Shown piece after piece: positions 26,781 to 32,939 of a DNA stretch of 37,356 nucleotides. Each line of letters begins with the position of its first letter. The first letter of the stretch is position 1. The notes below the pieces were generated by a model, which saw nothing but the letters and a program-made list of their open reading frames with translations, did no database searches and was not told where the DNA came from. Origin of the DNA: Riemerella anatipestifer (GTDB lineage Bacteria; Bacteroidota; Bacteroidia; Flavobacteriales; Weeksellaceae); NCBI RefSeq assembly GCF_009670965.2, contig NZ_CP073240.1, positions 1 to 37,356 of the forward strand. Reading direction: 5' to 3'. The position numbers were made by a program, and so were the translations under genes.

Positions 26781-27640
26781 TGTTTCAAAGTTAGTGATGG
26801 GCAAAAACTAAATTATAAACTTTTGATTATCAAAATAAATAATCATAAAATCATTTCTAAAAGAATAGGGATATCCTATTCTTTTAGTATTTTTATGACC
26901 CAAAATAAGGCTTAAAATATGGAGTTTCAAACCTTGTGTTTCAGAGTTAGTGATGTGGGTATTTGTCCGCATTGCCACTCTAAAAACATCATTAAAAACG
27001 GACATACCAAGACCCAAAAACAACAATATCTATGTAAAAATTGTCACAAAAGATTTTTAGATTTCTATACCTACCAAGCCTATTTGCCTCGTATTAATCA
27101 GAAAATTGTTCAACTCACCAAAGAGGGTTTAGGCATTCGTTCTATTTCAAGGGTGCTAAAAATTTCCACCACCACAATTCTAAAAAGACTGATTATCATT
27201 GCTAAAAACATTAAAAATCCAATAATTTCCTTTAACAAAACCTATGAAGTAGATGAAATGCGTTTTTTCAGCAAAAGTAAGAACAGGCTGTTTTGGCTGG
27301 TCTATGCGTTGGAAAGAAAAAGTAAAAATGTAGTGAGTTTCCAAATCGGAAGGCGAACTACAAACACTTTACAATCTGTTATCAAAACTCTGATGTATTC
27401 TAATCCGAAGAGGATTTATACAGATAAATTAAAACACTATAAATATCTTATTTCAAGCAAAATACACTCTACTAAACGATATCAAACCAATCATATTGAA
27501 AGGAACAATTTAACCATCAGAACCCACCTCAAAAGATTCCAAAGAAAAGGTTTAGGTTTTTCTAAAAGTTTAATCATCACTTCCGCGATATTGCGGATTT
27601 ATTTTTGGGGTTAGTATCTCCAAAAAACCGACATTTTTCG
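26778..27640 (+). mobile_element. IS1-family insertion sequence (ends approximate)
   Basis: It contains an IS1-type transposase gene and interrupts an exported-protein gene at about 26778. The terminal inverted repeats are weak, and I could not fix the ends; the left end near GGGTAATGTTTCAAAG and the right end after TTAGTATCTCC are estimates. TTTCAAAGTTAGTGATG (26783) recurs with one change at 26939. Confidence 0.55.
26919..27614 (+). CDS. IS1-family transposase, single-frame
   Basis: This 231-residue transposase has an InsA-like zinc ribbon (ICPHCHSKNIIKNGHTKTQK, then YLCKNCHKRF), an HTH (LGIRSISRVLKISTTTILKR) and a DDE-type InsB part (EVDEMRFF, YTDKLKHYKYL and NHIERNNLTIRTHLKRFQRK). In classical IS1 these parts need a frameshift; here they are one frame, as in many Bacteroidetes IS1 elements. 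The true start may be a few codons downstream of 26919. Confidence 0.82.
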   Translation: MEFQTLCFRVSDVGICPHCHSKNIIKNGHTKTQKQQYLCKNCHKRFLDFYTYQAYLPRINQKIVQLTKEGLGIRSISRVLKISTTTILKRLIIIAKNIKNPIISFNKTYEVDEMRFFSKSKNRLFWLVYALERKSKNVVSFQIGRRTTNTLQSVIKTLMYSNPKRIYTDKLKHYKYLISSKIHSTKRYQTNHIERNNLTIRTHLKRFQRKGLGFSKSLIITSAILRIYFWG

Positions 27641-27654
27641 GAACTAAAATAACA

Positions 27655-27687
27655 GCACGGATTTTAAATTAAAATCCGTGCTTTTTA
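27655..27687 (+). terminator. rho-independent terminator
   Basis: GCACGGATTTTAA and TTAAAATCCGTGC form a 13-bp stem with almost no loop (27655-27681), followed by TTTTTAT. It separates the IS1-family element from the resolvase. Confidence 0.75.
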
Positions 27688-27746
27688 TCGTTTCTTTTAG
27701 TAGTTTTGTATATTCTAATTTTTGGTAACTTATATTTTATAAAATA

Positions 27747-28310
27747 ATGATTTTCGGTTATGCAAGGGTTTCTACTTCGGAGCAGAATATTCAGACACAG
27801 GTAGATTTACTCCAAAACTTTGGTTGCGAAAAAATCTATACCGATGTTGCCAGTGGCGTTCGTGAGGACAGAAAAGGGCTTAATGAAATGCTTTCATTCC
27901 TCCGTGAAGGCGATATAGTCGTAGTCTACAAAACCGACAGAATTTTCCGTTCCCTTAAAAATATGGTAGAGCTCATTGATGTATTTAACCAAAAAGGCGT
28001 ATTGTTCAAGAGTATTTCTGAACCTGCTTTTGATACCACTTCCGCAAATGGAAAATTCATTATTCAAATTTTTGGGGCAGTAGCGGAATTTGAACGAAAT
28101 CTCATTTCCGAGAGGACTAAAATTGGCTTGGAGGGAGCGAGGCGAAGAAATAAGCACTTGGGCAGACCCAAAGGCGTTGCCAAAGAAACTTTGGAAAAAT
28201 ATCAATTTGCCTTACACCTTTATGAGAATAAAAATATTCCGATTGATAAGGCGTGTAAACAAGCTGGGATTAGTAAAACCACTTTTTATAGGGTAGAGAA
28301 GGATAAGTAA
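27747..28310 (+). CDS. serine resolvase/invertase
   Basis: This 187-residue small serine recombinase begins IFGYARVSTSEQNIQTQVDL with the catalytic serine at residue 9. GVREDRKGLNEML, VYKTDRIFRSLKNMVELIDV and AEFERNLISERTKIGLEGAR are the family's conserved blocks, and the C-terminal HTH is ACKQAGISKTTFYRVEK. It probably resolves plasmid multimers. A TAGTTTTG box at 27701-27708 could be its promoter. Confidence 0.88.
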   Translation: MIFGYARVSTSEQNIQTQVDLLQNFGCEKIYTDVASGVREDRKGLNEMLSFLREGDIVVVYKTDRIFRSLKNMVELIDVFNQKGVLFKSISEPAFDTTSANGKFIIQIFGAVAEFERNLISERTKIGLEGARRRNKHLGRPKGVAKETLEKYQFALHLYENKNIPIDKACKQAGISKTTFYRVEKDK

Positions 28311-28351
28311 TTAGTAAAAAGATTAATTGTATTATTAACTATTTAAAATAA

Positions 28352-28654
28352 ATGATAGAACTCCGCAGAAAAAGACAGCAAAAAAGAAGAAAAGGAATTA
28401 GTAAAATATTGATCACATTTGGTTGGAAATGCAACCAAATAGAGATTTCTCTATTCTCTTATAGCAAGAACACTATCTATAAAAATTACTATTTTGACTA
28501 CATCCCAGAACTCCACGAACATCTGCTATATCAAAAAGGAACAATGAAGGAAAAACGCAGAGTATTCAGTGATGAGATTGATTATATCCTTAATTATCCA
28601 AGAACACCTGTAAATAATGACTATGATTTTAATTATGAAAAGTATAGCCCTTAA
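28352..28654 (+). CDS. small basic hypothetical protein convergent with the RT gene
   Basis: This 100-residue protein has a highly basic N terminus (IELRRKRQQKRRKGISKILI) and a Tyr/Asn-rich C terminus. No family is recognised. It follows the resolvase by 41 bp on the same strand. Its TAA stop and the RT gene's stop share the palindrome TTAA (28651-28654), so the two genes converge with no gap. Confidence 0.5.
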   Translation: MIELRRKRQQKRRKGISKILITFGWKCNQIEISLFSYSKNTIYKNYYFDYIPELHEHLLYQKGTMKEKRRVFSDEIDYILNYPRTPVNNDYDFNYEKYSP

Positions 28655-29514
28655 GAGGCTATATTTTTCATTTTATTATCATTTACCCTATCTATATTTT
28701 CTTTATATCTTGTATATGGTTTAGGGCTTTCTTGTGGTAATAATTTCTCAAATTCTACTTTATCAAGTATTGTTTTAGGAGCAATCATTCTACTTGGATT
28801 AAGTTGAATTCCTGTCGCTATTTGCTTTCCTCCATATTTTGTTTTTCTCCAATTTATTCTGAATTTACTTTGATGAATGATTTCCAAAATATGTGCTATT
28901 TTATCTCCAAAATCAACTTGTGAAGAAAATGTCAAATCATCTATAAATCTTGTGTATTTTATATTATTTTTCTCGCAAAATTCTATCAACTTATAATCTG
29001 TTTCAAGAAAAACAAGATTAGCAATGTAAGTACTCGTTCTTATTCCTTGTGGAACTTCCCCTTTCCAAGTTGAAAACCTTGTTATATAATGTGTAGTTAA
29101 TTTATTAAACATTAACAAAGTTTCATACACTCTCCCTACTTTAATTGAAGGAAAAAAGTTCTCTAAATCAGTAGTGAAAATATACCTATTTCCTTTGTGA
29201 AACCTAGCATTAGTAATATTACTTTCGCCTTTAACTCCTCCTTTAATATTATTTGGTAATTTTATATGTTTTAATATTCTATTCGAAATTCTGCCTTGTA
29301 TGTCTTTTATAATTCCTTTGGATTCTCTTACTATTCTCGATTTTATATTACCATTTTTATCTTTCTTTGGCAATCCTGTTTCTTTATCTAATTTTACTTT
29401 GCTCCACTCCCTATAATAACCATCAAGATTTTCTACCAATTTATCTAAATCTTTTTGAGATTTTCTGATAATGGTTGGTAAGTGTATTTTATCTATCTTT
29501 GGTAAAGAACTCAT
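28651..29514 (-). CDS. retron-type reverse transcriptase
   Basis: This 287-residue RT has motif A TTDLENFFPSI (Asp116), VPQGIRTSTYIANL (motif B-like), and the catalytic KYTRFIDDLTFS with F-I-D-D in place of the usual Y-x-D-D (Asp192, Asp193). It also has NITNARFH, which fits the retron-specific N-A-x-x-H (102-106), and IATGIQLN, close to the V-T-G motif. These support the retron clade over group II introns. It overlaps the upstream HTH gene by 26 bp. Retron RTs usually have 300 or more residues, so this one is a little short. The matching RNA locus appears split by IS4351. Confidence 0.8.
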   Translation of the reverse strand: MSSLPKIDKIHLPTIIRKSQKDLDKLVENLDGYYREWSKVKLDKETGLPKKDKNGNIKSRIVRESKGIIKDIQGRISNRILKHIKLPNNIKGGVKGESNITNARFHKGNRYIFTTDLENFFPSIKVGRVYETLLMFNKLTTHYITRFSTWKGEVPQGIRTSTYIANLVFLETDYKLIEFCEKNNIKYTRFIDDLTFSSQVDFGDKIAHILEIIHQSKFRINWRKTKYGGKQIATGIQLNPSRMIAPKTILDKVEFEKLLPQESPKPYTRYKENIDRVNDNKMKNIAS

Positions 29515-29785
29515 TGATTAAAGATTTTACAGAGGGATTAACAATTTCAAAGGCTTTGCGTTTTTCTTGGGGAATATCTTCTTCATTCAAAGACAGAAAA
29601 AATAATATTGGCAAAGGAATATCCAAATTTTTACTAATATCTTTTAGAGTTGATAAGTTAGGTTCTTTTTGATTATTTTCTATCTGAGAAAGATAGGTTT
29701 GGGTTATTCCGCAACTTTGGGCAAACTCCGTTTGGTTTTGCCCCTTGCGTTTTCTAATATTTTTTATAATTGAGCCTAAATCCAT
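29489..29785 (-). CDS. XRE-family HTH protein of the RT operon
   Basis: This 98-residue protein starts DLGSIIKNIRKRKGQNQTEF followed by AQSCGITQTYLSQIENNQKE, a clear XRE HTH, with a C-terminal helical tail. It overlaps the RT gene by 26 bp, so expression is coupled. HTH proteins paired with retron RTs occur in one retron type (type VI in the scheme I recall); it may regulate the operon or be the effector. An inverted GAGCC/GGCTC pair flanks its start codon (about 29772-29811). Confidence 0.7.
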   Translation of the reverse strand: MDLGSIIKNIRKRKGQNQTEFAQSCGITQTYLSQIENNQKEPNLSTLKDISKNLDIPLPILFFLSLNEEDIPQEKRKAFEIVNPSVKSLINEFFTKDR

Positions 29786-29840
29786 AATGAAAAAAAAATT
29801 TAAAGTGGGCTCGGATTAATAAATAACTGACTTCCATATT

Positions 29841-30062
29841 CTACACAATTAAGAATTGATTAATTAAATCCACAATACCCGCCACTTCCAGCTGATAGTG
29901 TTTGTTAGTCAGTCCTTTTTTTCTTCGTAAATCATTCAGCTTTGCAATCGCATCACTTAATAAACTTACTTCGTTTTCCGAAAGAGAACATTGGCTCTTT
30001 GAGATGGTTTCTAACGCATTAATTAAACCATCGATGTTTTGTTGTCTTTGTAATCGACTCAT
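29841..30062 (-). CDS. small hypothetical protein upstream of HTH-RT
   Basis: This 73-residue mostly helical protein (SRLQRQQNIDGLINALETIS, LSENEVSLLSDAIAKLNDLR) is of no recognised family. It is 55 bp upstream of the HTH gene on the same strand and probably in the same operon. In the uninterrupted plasmid it would be the first gene after the putative retron RNA. Confidence 0.55.
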   Translation of the reverse strand: MSRLQRQQNIDGLINALETISKSQCSLSENEVSLLSDAIAKLNDLRRKKGLTNKHYQLEVAGIVDLINQFLIV

Positions 30063-30083
30063 AAAAATATTAAATTTAATTAT

Positions 30084-30099
30084 AGGGCAATATTACCCT
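30084..30099. promoter_or_regulatory. near-palindrome upstream of the RT operon
   Basis: AGGGCAATATTACCCT is symmetric at 14 of 16 positions and lies 22 bp upstream of the 73-residue ORF. The minus-strand TAATATTG inside it is one base from the -7 consensus, so it could be an operator over a promoter, perhaps for the HTH protein. Confidence 0.4.
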
Positions 30100-30120
30100 G
30101 CTTCAATCTAATACAGCCTA

Positions 30121-30187
30121 TAACTAAATGCGTAAACAATGTTCTCATTCACCACTTCAAAATTCCTGCTTCTAATTAAAAGTATAA
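30121..30187 (-). ncRNA. 3' part of the putative retron RNA (a2 side), split by IS4351
   Basis: This contains TGCTTC (30167-30172) and AAGTAT (30180-30185), complements of GAAGCA (19542-19547) and ATACTT (19536-19541). TAACTAAATG (30121-30130) is the exact complement of the a1-like box at 19667-19676. The reconstructed hairpin loop is AATA, and the IS4351 target TAA lies at that tip. Confidence 0.45.
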
Positions 30188-30190
30188 TAA

Positions 30191-31345
30191 CTTGAGTTCA
30201 ACTTATAAATGCAACTTTTTGGGTGCGGATAATAAGCAATAAAAACATTTATTTTTCAGAGAGGAAAGAGAGACAATGTCCCCCTTTCTCTCACTCTGAA
30301 TGGATAAAGTTTGCTATCTTTGCTTTAATTGTCCGTCCAAAGAAAAAAAAGTTGCAGATGAGCAAACATATAACCGAGGAACAAAGGTATGCAATTTCTA
30401 TGATGTTGCAAATACCGATGAGCAAAAAAGCAATAGCGGAAGCTATCGGAGTAGATAAAAGCACTGTTTACAGGGAGATAAAGCGCAATTGCGACGCCCG
30501 AAGTGGTAGCTATAGCATGGAGCTTGCCCAGCGAAAAGCAGACAGGCGCAAGCAGCAAAAACATCGCAAGGAAGTGCTTACACCGGCAATGAGAAAACGG
30601 ATAATAAAGCTGTTGAAGAAAGGATTCAGCCCGGAGCAGATTGTCGGCAGGAGCCGCTTGGAGGGAATTGCGATGGTATCTCACGAAACGATATATCGCT
30701 GGATTTGGGAGGATAAGCGGCGGGGTGGCAAACTGCACAAATATCTTCGCAGACAAGGTCGCAGGTATGCCAAACGTGGTTCTAAAAATGCAGGGCGAGG
30801 ATTTATCCCAGGCAGGGTGGATATTGATGAGCGTCCCGAGATAGTGGAACTGAAGGAGAGATTTGGTGATTTAGAGATAGATACAATTATTGGTAAGAAC
30901 CACAAAGGTGCCATTCTTACCATTAACGACAGAGCAACAAGCAGGGTCTGGATACGCAAGTTGTCGGGAAAAGAAGCCATCCCGGTAGCTAAGATTGCAG
31001 TATGGGCACTGCGGAAAGTGAAAAACTTAATACACACAATTACGGCTGACAATGGAAAGGAGTTTGCAAAGCACGAGGAAATTGCGCAAAAATTGGAAAT
31101 AAAATTCTATTTTTGCAAACCATACCACTCATGGGAACGTGGTGCCAATGAAAACACCAACGGGCTTATCAGGCAGTATATCCCAAAGGGTAAGGACTTT
31201 AGTGAAGTAACCAACAAACAGATTAAGTGGATTGAAAATAAACTCAATAATCGACCTCGTAAAAGACTTGGATACCTCACGCCAAACGAAAAATTTAAAC
31301 AAATTATTAATCAGAATTCTGTTGCATTTGCAAGTTGAATTCAGC
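30191..31345 (+). mobile_element. IS4351 (IS30 family), copy 2
   Basis: The 1155 bp appear identical to copy 1 over the transposase and share the same ends. Left flank TAA, right flank ATT. Together with copy 1 in the same orientation it brackets the plasmid block, so recombination between them could release the plasmid. Confidence 0.93.
30358..31338 (+). CDS. IS4351 transposase, copy 2
   Basis: This encodes the same 326-residue protein as copy 1, without visible substitutions, including ITADNGKEF and the WERGANENTNGLI signature. The identity suggests recent duplication or ongoing homogenisation, as expected if one copy entered by recombination with the other. Confidence 0.93.
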   Translation: MSKHITEEQRYAISMMLQIPMSKKAIAEAIGVDKSTVYREIKRNCDARSGSYSMELAQRKADRRKQQKHRKEVLTPAMRKRIIKLLKKGFSPEQIVGRSRLEGIAMVSHETIYRWIWEDKRRGGKLHKYLRRQGRRYAKRGSKNAGRGFIPGRVDIDERPEIVELKERFGDLEIDTIIGKNHKGAILTINDRATSRVWIRKLSGKEAIPVAKIAVWALRKVKNLIHTITADNGKEFAKHEEIAQKLEIKFYFCKPYHSWERGANENTNGLIRQYIPKGKDFSEVTNKQIKWIENKLNNRPRKRLGYLTPNEKFKQIINQNSVAFAS

Positions 31346-31350
31346 ATTTA

Positions 31351-31358
31351 TATCTTTG
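31351..31358 (+). promoter_or_regulatory. -7 box directly upstream of floR
   Basis: TATCTTTG lies 5 bp beyond the right end of IS4351 and only 4 bp before the floR ATG (31363). Transcription would start at or just inside the ATG, so the message would be leaderless or nearly so, unless an IS4351 promoter reads through. Confidence 0.5.
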
Positions 31359-31362
31359 CTTT

Positions 31363-32604
31363 ATGGAAACAAAAGAAAAAATAGTAACCGAAGCCACCAC
31401 ACGCCCCGCGTGGGCCTATACGCTGCCGGCAGCACTGCTGCTGATGGCTCCTTTCGACATCCTCGCTTCACTGGCGATGGATATTTATCTCCCTGTCGTT
31501 CCAGCGATGCCCGGCATCCTGAACACGACGCCCGCTATGATCCAACTCACGTTGAGCCTCTATATGGTGATGCTCGGCGTGGGCCAGGTGATTTTTGGTC
31601 CGCTCTCAGACAGAATCGGGCGACGGCCAATTCTACTTGCGGGCGCAACGGCTTTCGTCATTGCGTCTCTGGGAGCAGCTTGGTCTTCAACTGCACCGGC
31701 CTTTGTCGCTTTCCGTCTACTTCAAGCAGTGGGCGCGTCGGCCATGCTGGTGGCGACGTTCGCGACGGTTCGCGACGTTTATGCCAACCGTCCTGAGGGT
31801 GTCGTCATCTACGGCCTTTTCAGTTCGATACTGGCGTTCGTGCCTGCGCTCGGCCCTATCGCCGGAGCATTGATCGGCGAGTTCTTGGGATGGCAGGCGA
31901 TATTCATTACTTTGGCTATACTGGCGATGCTCGCACTCCTAAATGCGGGTTTCAGGTGGCACGAAACCCGCCCTCTGGATCAAGTCAAGACGCGCCGATC
32001 TGTCTTGACGATCTTCGCGAGTCCGGCTTTTTGGGTTTACACTGTCGGCTTTAGCGCCGGTATGGGCACCTACTTCGTCTTCTTCTCGACGGCTCCCCGT
32101 GTGCTCATAGGCCAAGCGGAATATTCCGAGATCGGATTCAGCTTTGCCTTCGCCACTGTCGCGCTTGTAATGATCGTGACAACCCGTTTCGCGAAGTCCT
32201 TTGTCGCCAGATGGGGCATCGCAGGATGCGTGGCGCGTGGGATGGCGTTGCTTGTTTGCGGAGCGGTCCTGTTGGGGATCGGCGAACTTTACGGCTCGCC
32301 GTCATTCCTCACCTTCATCCTACCGATGTGGGTTGTCGCGGTCGGTATTGTCTTCACGGTGTCCGTTACCGCGAACGGCGCTTTGGCAGAGTTCGACGAC
32401 ATCGCGGGATCAGCGGTCGCGTTCTACTTCTGCGTTCAAAGCCTGATAGTCAGCATTGTCGGGACATTGGCGGTGGCACTTTTAAACGGTGACACAGCGT
32501 GGCCCGTGATCTGTTACGCCACGGCGATGGCGGTACTGGTTTCGTTGGGGCTGGTGCTCCTTCGGCTCCGTGGGGCTGCCACCGAGAAGTCGCCAGTCGT
32601 CTAA
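31363..32604 (+). CDS. floR: FloR florfenicol/chloramphenicol exporter (MFS)
   Basis: This 413-residue, 12-segment major facilitator drug:proton antiporter of the inner membrane follows FloR from TTRPAWAYTLPAALLLMAPF onward, with GPLSDRIGRRPILLAGA (MFS motif A) and LGPIAGALIGEFLGWQAIF. The usual start codon is gone: canonical FloR begins Met-Thr-Thr-Thr-Arg, but here the codon at that place is replaced and 11 or so new residues (METKEKIVTEA) from AT-rich DNA are fused in frame. ATG 31363 is therefore the only sensible start. The body is GC-rich and proteobacterial in codon use, unlike its surroundings, and it travels with a LysR fragment and ISCR2 as in Gram-negative plasmids. Confidence 0.95.
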   Translation: METKEKIVTEATTRPAWAYTLPAALLLMAPFDILASLAMDIYLPVVPAMPGILNTTPAMIQLTLSLYMVMLGVGQVIFGPLSDRIGRRPILLAGATAFVIASLGAAWSSTAPAFVAFRLLQAVGASAMLVATFATVRDVYANRPEGVVIYGLFSSILAFVPALGPIAGALIGEFLGWQAIFITLAILAMLALLNAGFRWHETRPLDQVKTRRSVLTIFASPAFWVYTVGFSAGMGTYFVFFSTAPRVLIGQAEYSEIGFSFAFATVALVMIVTTRFAKSFVARWGIAGCVARGMALLVCGAVLLGIGELYGSPSFLTFILPMWVVAVGIVFTVSVTANGALAEFDDIAGSAVAFYFCVQSLIVSIVGTLAVALLNGDTAWPVICYATAMAVLVSLGLVLLRLRGAATEKSPVV

Positions 32605-32631
32605 CCGACGACTGGTAGCAGGCCCGCTCCG

Positions 32632-32937
32632 ATGCGGCGCACTAACCATCGAAACCTCGTGAATGTCGGTATCCTGTCTGGCAGGATACCGCTCATTTCC
32701 CTTGTTCAGTTCATCGCCGTCGCCGAGCATCTGAATTTTCGGCATGCGGCCAAGGCACTTGGTATCAGCCAGTCGAGCGTCAGCGCGCGTGTGAAAGCGC
32801 TGGAGGATAACCTTGGTGTCCTGCTATTTGAGCGCCATGCGCGGGGCGTTCGGCTAACAGACGCAGGCAGGCACTTCATGGAGCGTGTCACGGCGGGTGT
32901 CGATCAACTCGATCACGCAGTGAAGACCGCGGAGTGA
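32632..32937 (+). pseudogene. truncated LysR-family regulator
   Basis: 101 residues hold only the N-terminal HTH of a LysR protein: LVQFIAVAEHLNFRHAAKAL, then GISQSSVSARVKALEDNLGV and LLFERHARGVRLTDAGRHF. Normal members have about 300 residues, so the effector domain is missing, cut at the ISCR2 side. The same floR-lysR fragment accompanies ISCR2 elsewhere. Confidence 0.8.
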
Positions 32938-32939
32938 CG

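Larger units (their letters stand above)
19534..30190. mobile_element. mobilizable plasmid captured between two IS4351 copies
   Basis: This 10.66-kb block carries all the parts of a small plasmid: an iteron array beside a Rep initiator, ParA with a partner gene, mobilization genes, a serine resolvase, and accessory genes. It begins and ends with TAA at the inner edges of the two direct IS4351 copies, as expected if an IS4351 inserted into the plasmid with a 3-bp duplication and the plasmid then fused with another IS4351 by homologous recombination. Joining the ends at one TAA restores a hairpin (30167-30187 with 19534-19547). Confidence 0.8.

Noticed and set aside
28651..29514. Group II intron reverse transcriptase
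   Set aside because: There is no maturase or endonuclease domain, no intron RNA ends, and the NAxxH and TG motifs point to retron-type RTs.
18379..31345. Reading the two IS4351 copies as an ordinary composite transposon carrying the plasmid genes
   Set aside because: The 3-bp matches are at the inner junctions (TAA/TAA), not the outer ones (CTT/ATT), which fits plasmid integration by recombination better.
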